Positions 47,111 to 55,911 are shown, counted from the first letter of the stretch. The stretch is DNA of 64,000 nucleotides from an uncultured Ferrimonas sp. (GCF_947489035.1 NZ_CANLCI010000016.1:1-64000); one strand, 5' to 3'. Numbers and translations: made by a program. Notes: a model not told the origin generated them from the letters alone.

Positions 47111-48573
47111 TTAACCCCTTCAACCACCTGTTGGGGCGTTTGCTGCTGGCGTTTTGGTTAACTTCAACCTTAACCCTTGGGGCCGTTATTGGCCTGCCGA
47201 TGTTGCAAAAGCAGCTTGGCAATCAACCGGTAGACGCGCCGTTACAGCTGCTGTTAGAAGGCATCGCCGAGCGCCTAAATCAGCAGCCAACGCTGACCAT
47301 CGATCACATCAACCGCGTGATACAACGCCGAGGGGTGTCGATGGGGCCGCTGCCGAAGGACATGCTCGATGCGCTCGGGCGCCCGCCACACCAACAACAT
47401 CGGCCAGCGCCCCCCCGCGACCAACCTCGCTTTAAAACCAATACCCCGCCAATGCGACTGCAGCTTTATTTGGTCGACGCCAACGGCAACGTGCTGAACC
47501 GCCCAGCCCATCGCCTGCCCCGCGCGTTGCGAGAGTTTTTGCTGGATTTCGATCCCCAAGAACCCATGCGCCAGCAACAACTGGGGGATCACCTGCTGTT
47601 TGGCCCCAAGCAGCTTGATAACGGCAACTACCTGATCGGCAAAATGGGCAGCATTCGCAAACTGTGGTTGCTGGAATTGCTGCAGCGGCCGTGGTTGCTG
47701 CTGCTGATCACCACCCTCTTCTCAACGCTGGTCTTTGGCTTGTTAGCGTGGAACCTCAGCAAGCCGTTGCGGCAACTGCGCGCCACCAGCAGCGCCATCG
47801 CCCGCGGCGAGTTAGACGCCCGCATCAGCCCTCGCATCAGCAACCGTGGCGATGAGATAGGTCAACTGGGGAAAAGCTTTAATCGCATGGCCGATTCGGT
47901 GGCGACGATGGTTACTGGCCAACAGCGGTTGTTGTCGGACATCTCCCATGAGCTGCGAACGCCACTCACGCGGCTGCAACTGAGCTTGGCACTGGCTCGG
48001 CGTAAAGGTCAGCAAAGCACCGAGCTGGATCGGATCACGTTGGAAGCGGAACAATTAGAATCGATGCTGCAAGAGCTGCTGGCGCTGTCGCGGCTGAACT
48101 TGCAGGTCACCGAGCGGAAAAGCCCACTGGATCTGATCGAAACCTTACAGCCGGTGCTGGATGGCGCCGAATTTGAAGCCGCCGAGCTGGGCAAAATGAT
48201 GGTGATCACCGCCCCCGCGCAGCTGCCGTTCACGGGCATCGACACCCTGCTGCAACGGCTGCTGGAAAACCCATTACGCAACGCCCTGCGTTACGCACGC
48301 AGTCAGGTGCACATTACCCTGCGCGATGGCCAAGACCAGCTGGAACTGCTGATTGAAGACGATGGCCCAGGCGTACCAGCAGATCAGCTCGACGCCATCT
48401 TTAAACCGTTTCATCGGGTGGATGACGCCCGGGATCGCGACAGCGGTGGCTGGGGGCTCGGCTTGGCCATCAGCCTTGGCGCCGTAGAAGCCCACCAAGG
48501 CACACTGCACGCCTACAACCGCAACAATGGTGGCTTAGCCGTGTTGATCTGCCTGCCCAAACCCCAAGCTTAA
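47098..48573 (+). CDS. cpxA: Envelope-stress sensor histidine kinase CpxA
   Basis: A 491-residue inner-membrane kinase with TM1 (about residues 13-32), a periplasmic sensor region (33-195), TM2 (about 198-218), HAMP, HisKA with His284 in LLSDISHELRTPLTRLQL, and an HATPase domain with LENPLRNALRYA, EDDGPGVP and GGWGLGLAIS. The periplasmic part has an unusual Pro/His/Gln-rich stretch near residues 98-115 (RPPHQQHRPAPPRDQPR). It senses envelope protein misfolding together with CpxP and phosphorylates CpxR. Confidence 0.93.
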   Translation: MAGLINPFNHLLGRLLLAFWLTSTLTLGAVIGLPMLQKQLGNQPVDAPLQLLLEGIAERLNQQPTLTIDHINRVIQRRGVSMGPLPKDMLDALGRPPHQQHRPAPPRDQPRFKTNTPPMRLQLYLVDANGNVLNRPAHRLPRALREFLLDFDPQEPMRQQQLGDHLLFGPKQLDNGNYLIGKMGSIRKLWLLELLQRPWLLLLITTLFSTLVFGLLAWNLSKPLRQLRATSSAIARGELDARISPRISNRGDEIGQLGKSFNRMADSVATMVTGQQRLLSDISHELRTPLTRLQLSLALARRKGQQSTELDRITLEAEQLESMLQELLALSRLNLQVTERKSPLDLIETLQPVLDGAEFEAAELGKMMVITAPAQLPFTGIDTLLQRLLENPLRNALRYARSQVHITLRDGQDQLELLIEDDGPGVPADQLDAIFKPFHRVDDARDRDSGGWGLGLAISLGAVEAHQGTLHAYNRNNGGLAVLICLPKPQA

Positions 48574-48589
48574 ATCAGCACCGCCGCCG

Positions 48590-49444
48590 TCAGTCGATCA
48601 CCTTTTCGGTATCGCTGGCGGCGCCCCACTCTACCCAGCTGCCATCGTAAACCCCCCAGTTTTGCACCCCAATCTCGGTGGCGGCCAAGGCTAAGATGCA
48701 GGCAGTCACCCCAGAACCACAGCTGTAGATCTGACGGGCATTGCCATCAACCCCTCGCTCCACAAAGCGCTGATGCAGCAGAAACGGCGGCAGCAGCTTG
48801 CCGTCGTCAATTAAGCTGGCGTAGGGCAGATTGATGGCACCGGGCATGTGCCCTGCTGCCACGGTTGGGCGCGGATCGGCGGCGGCACCGCTGAAACGCT
48901 GCGGGCCACGAGCGTCCAAAATCACCCGTTCAGGGGCGTGCAGCGACAACTGCACTTCGCGCTTATCCACCACCAGCGTCGGCTGCAATTTGGCCACAAA
49001 CTGCCCCTGCGGGCGGGCGTTTGGGGTGCCCGCCGCCAGTTCGCCTTCCTGCGCCAACCACGCCGGTAAGCCGCCATTAAGCACCGCCACTTTGTTGTGC
49101 CCCATCGCTTTAAACATCCACCACACCCGCGCAGCACTGAACAAACCGTGGCTGTCGTACACCACAATGGCGCTGTCGTTATTGATGCCAAAACGGCGCG
49201 CCGCCTGCTGAAACTGCGCCTCATCCGGCAGCATGTGCGGCAAGCTCGACGCCGCCACCACGTCCCCATCAAAATCAAAAAACTGCGCCGTGGCGATGTG
49301 CTGCTCAACAAACTCGGTTAAGCCATCGCGGCCACTGCCGGGCATGTGCCAGCTGGCATCCAGCAACACCAACTCGGGGTGATGCAGCTTCTCCGCCAAC
49401 CAGCGGCTGGTGACAACGTTGTTTTTCAGTTTGAGGGAACTCAT
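48590..49444 (-). CDS. sseA: 3-mercaptopyruvate sulfurtransferase (SseA)
   Basis: A 284-residue tandem rhodanese protein. The N-terminal inactive domain includes LLDASWHMPGSGR. The C-terminal active domain has the catalytic cysteine in YSCGSGVTA; the CG[S/T]GVT loop is characteristic of mercaptopyruvate sulfurtransferases rather than thiosulfate-specific rhodaneses. The enzyme transfers sulfur from 3-mercaptopyruvate to thiol acceptors or cyanide. Start MSSLKLKNN at 49444; the longer frame to 49453 is possible. It converges with cpxA. Confidence 0.92.
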   Translation of the reverse strand: MSSLKLKNNVVTSRWLAEKLHHPELVLLDASWHMPGSGRDGLTEFVEQHIATAQFFDFDGDVVAASSLPHMLPDEAQFQQAARRFGINNDSAIVVYDSHGLFSAARVWWMFKAMGHNKVAVLNGGLPAWLAQEGELAAGTPNARPQGQFVAKLQPTLVVDKREVQLSLHAPERVILDARGPQRFSGAAADPRPTVAAGHMPGAINLPYASLIDDGKLLPPFLLHQRFVERGVDGNARQIYSCGSGVTACILALAATEIGVQNWGVYDGSWVEWGAASDTEKVID

Positions 49445-49604
49445 TGACAGCAATCCTTTGTTTTAAAGTGGCTTTAGCATAGCCAGCCGCGCCGACCAAG
49501 GCTGCGACCAAGGCAAAAATTTGGTCATTTCTCTTGGGCGAACTTCACCCTTTATCAATCCTCTGCTCGACAATTATCGCGGTAACCGCAGCCCTAAAAC
49601 CAAA

Positions 49605-49632
49605 CAAGCTCAACACCTGGGTGTTGAGCTTG
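49605..49632 (-). terminator. Putative terminator after trmL
   Basis: Perfect 12-base stem CAAGCTCAACAC / GTGTTGAGCTTG with a CTGG loop, 26 bases beyond the trmL stop. On the minus strand it is followed by TTTGGTTTTA, a weak U-rich tract. Confidence 0.65.
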
Positions 49633-49658
49633 TGGCATCGACGAAGCACGATTAACCG

Positions 49659-50123
49659 TTACAACGCCCCATCAAACCCCAACTGGCGCCACGTTTCGTA
49701 GGCACAAATGGATACCGCGTTGGCCAAGTTCAGGCTGCGCGCTTCTGGCTTCATCGGAATGCGGATGCGGCAGTCTGGTGCGAACACGCTGCGTACCTCG
49801 TCTGGCAGGCCACGGGTTTCAGGGCCAAACAACAGCACATCGTCTTGCTGGTAGCTGGGTTCGGTGTGCGGGCGGCTGCCTTTGGTGGTTAAGGCAAAAA
49901 TGCGCTTGCCTGCCATCGCCGCTAAAAATGCGTCGTAACTTGGGTGGATGGTCACGTTGGCCAGATCGCGGTAATCCAACGACGCGCGGCGCAGGCTCTT
50001 TTCATCCATGCTGAAGCCCAGCGGCTCAATCAGGTGCAAATGGGCGCCGCAGTTGGCGGCAAGACGGATAATGGCACCGGTATTTTGCGGCATCACGGGT
50101 TCATACAACGCGATATGGAACAT
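49659..50123 (-). CDS. trmL: tRNA (cytidine/uridine(34)-2'-O)-methyltransferase TrmL
   Basis: A 154-residue SPOUT methyltransferase that 2'-O-methylates the wobble base of tRNA-Leu isoacceptors. Motifs are [51 protein letters not shown] and the C-terminal knot [22 protein letters not shown]. Start MFHIALYEP at 50123 agrees with the family. It is monocistronic, with a hairpin after the stop. Confidence 0.95.
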   Translation of the reverse strand: MFHIALYEPVMPQNTGAIIRLAANCGAHLHLIEPLGFSMDEKSLRRASLDYRDLANVTIHPSYDAFLAAMAGKRIFALTTKGSRPHTEPSYQQDDVLLFGPETRGLPDEVRSVFAPDCRIRIPMKPEARSLNLANAVSICAYETWRQLGFDGAL

Positions 50124-50256
50124 GGACAATCAAGCTCAAACTGAAAACGAATGGCGCCATTGTACCCGATCAGCGCCGTGAAACCGTGTTGGAGTTTTGC
50201 CCCGTTTTAGCCGCATTTGATAGACTGAGGTCAATACCGATTAAGAAGGCCACCCC

Positions 50257-50784
50257 ATGTCACTGCAAGATCAACTAATGAAGGTTGGCTTGGTGTCGAA
50301 GCACGACGCTAAAAAAGCCAACAAAGCCAAGCACCGCACCCTGAAATCCGGCAAAAAAGTGATCAACGAAGCGAAGCAAAGCGCCGCCGACAAGCGCGAA
50401 GAGCAAGCCAAGCGCGATCGCGAATTGAACGCTCAGCACAAAGCGGAAGCCGATAAAAAAGCCTTGCTGGCGCAGATCAAACAGCTGATCACCACCAACA
50501 GCCAAAACCGCAGCCGCGGCGAGATCCCGTACAACTTCTCGGACAACGGCACCATCACCAAGGTGTTTGTCACCACGGCGTTGCAAAACGGTTTGGTGAA
50601 CGGCCAGTTGGCCATCGCTAAGCTGGACGACAGCTACCACCTGATCCCAACCGGCATTGCCGACAAGGTAAAGCAGCGTGACGACAGCTACATCATCCTA
50701 GTGAATGATCGCAACGCCGAAGCCGAAGTGGACGAAGAAGATCCGTACGCGGATTACCAGATCCCCGATGATCTGATGTGGTAA
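50257..50784 (+). CDS. DUF2058 family protein (YaiL-like)
   Basis: A 175-residue protein starting MSLQDQLMKVGLVSKHDAKK, the standard DUF2058/YaiL opening. A long Lys/Gln/Glu-rich helical region (about residues 20-80) precedes a globular end with RGEIPYNFSDNGTITKVFV and YQIPDDLMW. The family is described as nucleoprotein or polynucleotide-associated, but the function is not established. GAAGGC precedes the ATG. A strong terminator follows, and a copy of that terminator recurs after the next gene. Confidence 0.9.
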   Translation: MSLQDQLMKVGLVSKHDAKKANKAKHRTLKSGKKVINEAKQSAADKREEQAKRDRELNAQHKAEADKKALLAQIKQLITTNSQNRSRGEIPYNFSDNGTITKVFVTTALQNGLVNGQLAIAKLDDSYHLIPTGIADKVKQRDDSYIILVNDRNAEAEVDEEDPYADYQIPDDLMW

Positions 50785-50798
50785 CCACGGTTTCTGCA

Positions 50799-50829
50799 CA
50801 TCAAAAAACCGGCTACTTGGCCGGTTTTT
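50799..50829 (+). repeat. Terminator copy 1 (31-base direct repeat)
   Basis: A 31-base sequence containing AAAAAACCGGC / GCCGGTTTTT with a short loop. It ends the DUF2058 gene and is followed by T-rich sequence. It matches bases 51498-51528 in 30 of 31 positions (T versus C at position 15). Confidence 0.9.
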
Positions 50830-50929
50830 GTTTTTTCTGACGCAAAAAAATGCATTTTCTTACATTCAAATCAATTGTCGCCATGCGAGATTGACCCATT
50901 GAGGGATTCGTAGAGGCACGGAAGGCATT

Positions 50930-51496
50930 ATGCGATTTATCTTTGTGGATGCAGAAAACACTGGTTTAAAAGAAGTAGAAGAACTCCCAGTAACCATCGA
51001 AGACAGAGTATTGATCTTCTCAAGACTTGATGCCATCAAGCAGATCTGCGAACGACGTTTCTTCCACTCTTTAAGCTGCTACCCCTCTGGTTCCAACCAA
51101 GCTGACTTCTACATTATTGGTCATCTCGTCGGCTTAATTGCCTCACTATCCGAAGCTCAACGACTCACGGCAGAATTTATCCTACACACTCGCGATAATG
51201 CCTTAATTGCTGCGTTTCAATTCCAGTGCAAGTTGCATCGGCTAAAACATCAAATCAAAGGCACTATGCAAACATCGTCTGCATCGATCGATACCGTATC
51301 GATACCAACAGGCTCACCTCCATTGTCATTAGAACAGCGGATATGCCTCCAGTTCCACACAGCACAAACTGCCGAATCCGTTAGGAAAAAATTAAGCCAG
51401 CCCAAAGCCGATTTTCTTCGATCGTTTAACTCGCTCGTCCAAACTAAAAAATTAAAGCGGGTATCGAAAAGCAAGAAAACATGGATTAAGTCCTAA
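50930..51496 (+). CDS. PIN-like (NYN-type) domain protein, AT-richer insertion
   Basis: A 188-residue protein. FVDAENTG (residues 5-12) gives Asp7 and Glu9; NQADFYIIGHLVG gives Asp59; ILHTRDNALIAAF gives Asp89. The spacing of these acidic residues matches PIN-like nuclease proteins whose usual motifs read FVDxENV, NALDFH and SKDxGFDPL. The C-terminal 60 residues are basic and helical, possibly a winged-helix nucleic-acid-binding part. Base use is clearly AT-richer than in neighbours, with many A/T-ending codons and little CTG. The gene lies exactly between two nearly identical terminators. Nuclease activity is inferred. The substrate is unknown. Confidence 0.75.
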   Translation: MRFIFVDAENTGLKEVEELPVTIEDRVLIFSRLDAIKQICERRFFHSLSCYPSGSNQADFYIIGHLVGLIASLSEAQRLTAEFILHTRDNALIAAFQFQCKLHRLKHQIKGTMQTSSASIDTVSIPTGSPPLSLEQRICLQFHTAQTAESVRKKLSQPKADFLRSFNSLVQTKKLKRVSKSKKTWIKS

Positions 51497-51497
51497 T

Positions 51498-51528
51498 CAT
51501 CAAAAAACCGGCCACTTGGCCGGTTTTT
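51498..51528 (+). repeat. Terminator copy 2 (31-base direct repeat)
   Basis: The second copy of the 31-base terminator sequence, starting two bases after the PIN-like gene's stop. It also lies downstream of the convergent lipoprotein gene at 51551. One mismatch to copy 1. Confidence 0.9.
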
Positions 51529-51550
51529 TCTGGTCGAACCGCTGCGAAAA

Positions 51551-51919
51551 CTACTCCGCCAGCGGCAAGATCAAATCGGTTTTGACCAGATCCAGCAACT
51601 TGTTTTCCAGCTTAAACTTCACCTTATCGCTGTCGCCAAAGGTGAGGCTGGCGCTCACATGGATGGTTGTCGCATCCACGTAATCCACCTGATAGGGGAA
51701 CGGAGGGCCGCCTTGCACCTCTTGCTGTTGCTGGCCAAGCAGGGTGCCGTTGCCATCGTGCAGTTGCACCAGCAGCTGCGACCCCGGTGGCGTGGCAATG
51801 CGAGCAAAGTAAACCACTTCGCCACTGACTTGCTTATCCGCGGTTGCCGTTGCGACTTCATCGCTGCCACAACCGGCCAGAGTAAACGCGGCCAATGCGG
51901 CCACCATCAATCGTTTCAT
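51551..51919 (-). CDS. YscW/YbaY-type lipoprotein
   Basis: A 122-residue lipoprotein with lipobox TLAGCGS (Cys17). The mature part is all beta and shows the YbaY/YscW-family pattern: VSGEVVYFARIATPPGSQLLVQL, then GGPPFPYQVDYV and a final strand pair. Members are outer-membrane-attached lipoproteins, some acting as pilotins for secretins; most are uncharacterised. AAGGAGATAG precedes the ATG. It is convergent with the PIN-like gene and shares its terminator. Confidence 0.75.
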   Translation of the reverse strand: MKRLMVAALAAFTLAGCGSDEVATATADKQVSGEVVYFARIATPPGSQLLVQLHDGNGTLLGQQQQEVQGGPPFPYQVDYVDATTIHVSASLTFGDSDKVKFKLENKLLDLVKTDLILPLAE

Positions 51920-51996
51920 GCTATCTCCTTGTAGCAGCCACCCACGGCGGCGTCAGTTGCCCCTATCATACCCAATCCTGATCCCCACAACAGAGC

Positions 51997-52968
51997 TTAA
52001 CGCAATATCGATTGCTGCTCGGTTCGCAACAGATGCTGGGCGCGATCCAGCGCATCCATTGCTGGAACCGCCACATCCGGCAGCACCCCAACGCCTTCCC
52101 AATTGCGGTTATTGATGCTGATCACCGGCTTGGCTTTGGAGATGCGAAAGATCAGCTGCTCGGTGATCGCTTCCACCCCAACATAATATCCGGCGCCACC
52201 GCTAACGCTGCCCACGGTGCGTGCCTTGCCGTTGGCTTGCAGTACCGAGGCAAACAGTTCGGTCGCGCTGGCGCTGTCGTCGCTGGTCAACAGCAGCAGC
52301 GGGATCCCCGTTTTAAAGCGATCGTGTTTGGCCACCGCCAGCGCCTTGATCTGCTCGGCCACCTCATCACCGCGCCAATAAACGCGCCACAACGGGGTGT
52401 CGGCGGCAAAGAAATAGCTCAGCAGGTGCTGCGCCAGTTGCGGCGAACCGCCCACGGTGTCGCGCAGATCGATGATCAGCGCGTCCGCCTGTTGCAGCCA
52501 CAGCATCGCCTGATCCGCCACCGCCATTGCGCCGTCGTCGGGGGAAAACTTATTGAATTTCAGATAGCCGATGTTGCCCGGCAGATAGCGCAGCTGCTCA
52601 AAGGCAAAATTGTGGCTGAGCTTACCGGTTGGGGTAGGCAAGATGTGGCTGATCGGCTCGCCCTTGGCTTGCACATACAAACTCAAATGGGCGTCGCCGC
52701 TGATCTGGCGGATGTCTCCCCCCACCACTTTGGCAAACTGCGCCAACGTGGTGATCGACTGGTACGCTCCCGCGTGCTGTCGCGCCAACACCCATTGTTC
52801 GATGGCGTCGATCCGCTCGGGGGCGATGTAGTGTTGCCGCATCACCGTAAAGGTTTGCGTTAACAGGGGGCGGATCTGATTGGAGGTAATGGCTTGCGCC
52901 GCGGATGGGCTGCTAACCAGCAACCACAGTGCCGCCAGCAGCGACGATAGCAGAGTAAATTGGGTCAT
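51997..52968 (-). CDS. Exported S41-family (tail-specific) peptidase
   Basis: A 323-residue protein with a signal peptide (to about residue 26). An N-terminal helical domain resembles interphotoreceptor retinoid-binding/S41B proteins. The catalytic domain has DLRDTVGGSP (about 170-179) and TSDDSASATELFASVLQ, the latter containing the likely Ser nucleophile in SASATE. No PDZ domain is evident, so it belongs to the compact S41 group rather than the Prc/CtpA type. It is probably periplasmic; the substrate is unknown. It is followed by the YscW-like lipoprotein about 80 bases on. Confidence 0.82.
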   Translation of the reverse strand: MTQFTLLSSLLAALWLLVSSPSAAQAITSNQIRPLLTQTFTVMRQHYIAPERIDAIEQWVLARQHAGAYQSITTLAQFAKVVGGDIRQISGDAHLSLYVQAKGEPISHILPTPTGKLSHNFAFEQLRYLPGNIGYLKFNKFSPDDGAMAVADQAMLWLQQADALIIDLRDTVGGSPQLAQHLLSYFFAADTPLWRVYWRGDEVAEQIKALAVAKHDRFKTGIPLLLLTSDDSASATELFASVLQANGKARTVGSVSGGAGYYVGVEAITEQLIFRISKAKPVISINNRNWEGVGVLPDVAVPAMDALDRAQHLLRTEQQSILR

Positions 52969-53041
52969 GTTGATCTCCCTAAAACAGCAAAAAATGCACC
53001 GCTGGCCTACGCCAACGGCAATAACTTGGGGTTTGGGTCGA

Positions 53042-53494
53042 TCAGATCTGGTGGGTTAGTCGCGCCCGATATTGCAGGTTGCTCTCTTTCCAGCCGCTAA
53101 GGCGAAAGCCCGCGCCACGATAACGGTGGTACCACGGCCGCGGTAACGGCGGCAGCGCCAGCAGACACCACGCCAATGGCGGCACCAGCCACAACAGCAG
53201 CGGGGCCAGCCAACGCGGTTGCTGCTGCGGGTGACTAAAGCGTTCCGCCGCGCCGTGCAGGCCAGCACTTAGGGTGATGGATGGCGCAGATGTGGGCTCA
53301 TCGTTTCCGTGCCACTGGCCACTGAGCTCGGTATGGAGGTTGGCATTAAGGCTGACATTAAGGTTGGCGCTTGGTGTCGCGGTGAATGGCAGCGGCAACG
53401 CGCACAGCAGCGCCAACACCAGCCCGAACAACAAGCCAGCGCCGTCGCGTAACGGCGTCTTACCGGTTACGTTGGCCGCAGTCATCACCATCAA
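53042..53494 (-). CDS. Hypothetical membrane protein
   Basis: A 150-residue frame with two hydrophobic stretches: residues 20-40 (LLFGLVLALLCALPLPF) and 95-117 (LAPLLLWLVPPLAWCLLAL). Between them is an Asn/Ser/Leu repetitive segment (NLNVSLNANLHTELSG). The C-terminus is basic. I do not recognise the family. The first start is TTG at 53494; ATG codons at 53491 and 53485 are alternatives and follow GGAAAAGGATG. It overlaps or abuts the end of the small upstream frame, suggesting a two-gene unit with 53495-53719. Moderate confidence that it is coding. Confidence 0.5.
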   Translation of the reverse strand: MMVMTAANVTGKTPLRDGAGLLFGLVLALLCALPLPFTATPSANLNVSLNANLHTELSGQWHGNDEPTSAPSITLSAGLHGAAERFSHPQQQPRWLAPLLLWLVPPLAWCLLALPPLPRPWYHRYRGAGFRLSGWKESNLQYRARLTHQI

Positions 53495-53719
53495 TCATCC
53501 TTTTCCAGTGTGCGCTCTAAGCTGCAGCCACCGCAGCAAAAAGGCAAGCGCCAACGCCAATCCCAGCGCCCCCGTTCGCCGCCAACTGGCCACATTTGTT
53601 GGCAGCCACCAGCTGGGGAAATCACGCCAGTTGGCAGAGCTGACTTGCGCTTTCGCGCCGTTCACGGCAGAGCCCCGCCCCCGCGATGACGCACCCGCCC
53701 AAACTCTGATCAGGGTCAA
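53495..53719 (-). CDS. Small hypothetical membrane protein
   Basis: A 74-residue frame that starts at TTG (53719), with one hydrophobic helix near residues 50-62 (GALGLALALAFLLRWLQL) and a basic N-terminus. No Shine-Dalgarno site is obvious and the start is uncertain. It ends immediately before the next minus-strand frame, which is the main reason to consider it real. No family recognised. Confidence 0.3.
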   Translation of the reverse strand: MTLIRVWAGASSRGRGSAVNGAKAQVSSANWRDFPSWWLPTNVASWRRTGALGLALALAFLLRWLQLRAHTGKG

Positions 53720-53781
53720 AGTTTGAACAAAATTACAGGCATAGAGTCGAGTGGTCGGGATCGTTTGCCAAGGAGGTTACT

Positions 53782-55803
53782 ATGCCCGCCCAACGCACAG
53801 AACAGATCAGGAACGTCGCCCTGCTCGGCCATGCCGGCAGTGGCAAATCTAGCCTAGTCGAGGCGCTGCTTTACCGCGCCAACGCGATCAGCCATAAAGG
53901 CAAAGTCAGTAACGGCACCAACCACGCCGACTTCAGCCCGCAAGAGATCCAGCATCACCACAGCCTCGAACCCGCGTTACTCAGCCTCGATTACCAAGAC
54001 CAACACATCAACCTTATCGACACCCCGGGACTGGCCGACTTATTTGGCCGTGCCCAGCTGGTGCTGCCCGCGGTGGAATCGGTCTTGCTGCTGATCAACG
54101 CCGAACGCGGCATTGAACAGATCAGCCGCCGCGCCTTTGCCGACGCTCGCCACCACGGCAAGGCGGTGGCGATTGTGATCAACCACTGCCACGGCAACCT
54201 TGATAAGCTTGAGCCGCTCTTGGCCGAGATCCAGCAGCAGTTTGGCCACGGCTGTTTGCCACTTAACCTGCCCTGCGCCGATGGCAGCAGCGTCTTAGAT
54301 TGTTACTTCACCCCACAAACCGATGGCACGCCCTATTTTGGCGATGTGCAGCAGTGCCACAGCGCCTTAGTGGATGTGGTGGTGGAACAAGACGAAGCCC
54401 TGATGGAGCTGTACCTCGAACAGGAACAATCGCTCACCCCAACTCAGCTGCATGCGCCATTAGAAGCGGCGTTGCGCCAAGGGGAGCTGGTGCCAGTGTG
54501 CTTCAGCGACGCCGAGCATCAGATCGGCATTGGCCACCTGCTTAACCTATTGTGCCAAGCGTTGCCCAACCCACTGGAAGGCAGCGCCCCAGAATACGTT
54601 AACGGCCAGCAGCAACCCGTAACCATCAGCGCCGAGCCCGACGCCCACCTGCTGGCTCACGTGTTCAAAATGGCCATCGATCCCTATGTGGGCAAGATGG
54701 GGGTCTTCCGCGTGCACCAAGGGCGCATCTACCAAGGGCAGAAGATCTTCATCGGCGCCGGACGCAAGCCCATTAAAGTAACCCACCTGTTGAAGCTGCA
54801 AGGACAGCAACAGCAGGAAGTGACCGAAGCGTTGCCGGGGGATCTGTGCGCGCTGGCCAAAATTGAGCAACTGGAGGTGGGCGCGGTATTGCACGATCAC
54901 CACCAAGAAGATGAATTCCACATGCTCGATCCCGAGCTGCCGCAACCGCTGTTTGGCTTGGCGGTGAAACCGAAAAAACGCGGCGACGAACAGAAGCTGG
55001 CCGAAGTGTTGGGCAAACTGGTGAGCGAAGATCCCAGCTTGCAGATCCGCCACGACAGCAGCCAAAACCAAACCGTATTGCAGGGGCTGGGCGACACCCA
55101 CGTGCAAATTGCGCTGGAAAAAGCCGAGCAGATCTACCACCTCGATATGGAAACCGACACCCCAGCGGTGGCCTACCGCGAAACCATTTGCGGCAGCGGC
55201 CAAGCCCGTTATCGCCATAAAAAACAAACCGGCGGCGCCGGCCAGTTTGGTGAAGTGGAGCTGAGCGTCACCACCTTGCCGCGGGGCAGCGGCTTCCAGT
55301 TTGAATCGAAAGTGGTGGGCGGGGCGATCCCAAGCCAGTACCTGCCCGCGATTGAAAAAGGGGTCAAAGAAGCGATGGCCGAAGGGGTGCTGGCGGGCTT
55401 CGCCATGCAGGATCTGAAAGTGGTGGTGCACGACGGCAAACACCATCCGGTCGATTCCAAAGAGATCGCCTTTTTCAGTGCCGGTAAAAAAGCCTTTTTG
55501 GCCGCAGTGGAACAGGCGCAACCGGCGCTGCTGGAACCCATCGTTAACCTGCAGGTGCGGGTAAGCCAAGACAAAGTGGGCGACATCACCGGCGATCTGG
55601 CCGCGCATCGCGCCATGGTCTGTGGCACCGCCGCACTGGCCAACAATCAGGTCGACATCAGCGCCGAAGCGCCGCTGTCTGAATTGACCGACTACGCCAT
55701 TCGCCTGAAAGCCATGACCGGCGGCGAAGGAGAGATGAGCATGGCCTTCGCGCGCTATGACGTGGCCCCGGATCAGGTTAAGGAGCGGCTATTACCTCAC
55801 TAA
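53782..55803 (+). CDS. Elongation factor G-like protein
   Basis: A 673-residue protein with the EF-G domain plan: GTPase, beta-barrel II, III, IV (VAYRETI then GAGQFGEVEL) and V. The P-loop GHAGSGKSSL is intact. The G3 motif reads DTPGLADL where canonical EF-G has DTPGHVDF, so the catalytic His is Leu. The expected NKxD (G4) is replaced by NHCHGNLD, losing the Lys. It is therefore a paralogue of the FusA-like/EF-G2 group, not the housekeeping factor. A perfect AAGGAGG Shine-Dalgarno site precedes the ATG. The function is unknown; ribosome binding with altered nucleotide handling is plausible. Confidence 0.85.
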   Translation: MPAQRTEQIRNVALLGHAGSGKSSLVEALLYRANAISHKGKVSNGTNHADFSPQEIQHHHSLEPALLSLDYQDQHINLIDTPGLADLFGRAQLVLPAVESVLLLINAERGIEQISRRAFADARHHGKAVAIVINHCHGNLDKLEPLLAEIQQQFGHGCLPLNLPCADGSSVLDCYFTPQTDGTPYFGDVQQCHSALVDVVVEQDEALMELYLEQEQSLTPTQLHAPLEAALRQGELVPVCFSDAEHQIGIGHLLNLLCQALPNPLEGSAPEYVNGQQQPVTISAEPDAHLLAHVFKMAIDPYVGKMGVFRVHQGRIYQGQKIFIGAGRKPIKVTHLLKLQGQQQQEVTEALPGDLCALAKIEQLEVGAVLHDHHQEDEFHMLDPELPQPLFGLAVKPKKRGDEQKLAEVLGKLVSEDPSLQIRHDSSQNQTVLQGLGDTHVQIALEKAEQIYHLDMETDTPAVAYRETICGSGQARYRHKKQTGGAGQFGEVELSVTTLPRGSGFQFESKVVGGAIPSQYLPAIEKGVKEAMAEGVLAGFAMQDLKVVVHDGKHHPVDSKEIAFFSAGKKAFLAAVEQAQPALLEPIVNLQVRVSQDKVGDITGDLAAHRAMVCGTAALANNQVDISAEAPLSELTDYAIRLKAMTGGEGEMSMAFARYDVAPDQVKERLLPH

Positions 55804-55836
55804 TAATGCCTACCAAGATCACCATTCGGTGATGAT

Positions 55837-55861
55837 GAGCGGCGGCGCCCGTCGCCGCTCT
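55837..55861 (+). terminator. Hairpin after the EF-G-like gene
   Basis: GAGCGGCG / CGCCGCTC stem with a 9-base loop, preceded by a smaller ATCACC / GGTGAT hairpin. There is no strong U-tract. It may separate the EF-G-like gene from the P1 peptidase gene. Confidence 0.45.
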
Positions 55862-55911
55862 CGCAGAGTGTGCTACCTTCACGCTTTTGTCTGCACCCCT
55901 AAGGAATATCC

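Noticed and set aside
54547..55608. 353-codon minus-strand frame opposite the EF-G-like gene
   Set aside because: The plus-strand gene has EF-G domains and a perfect Shine-Dalgarno site; this is a shadow frame.
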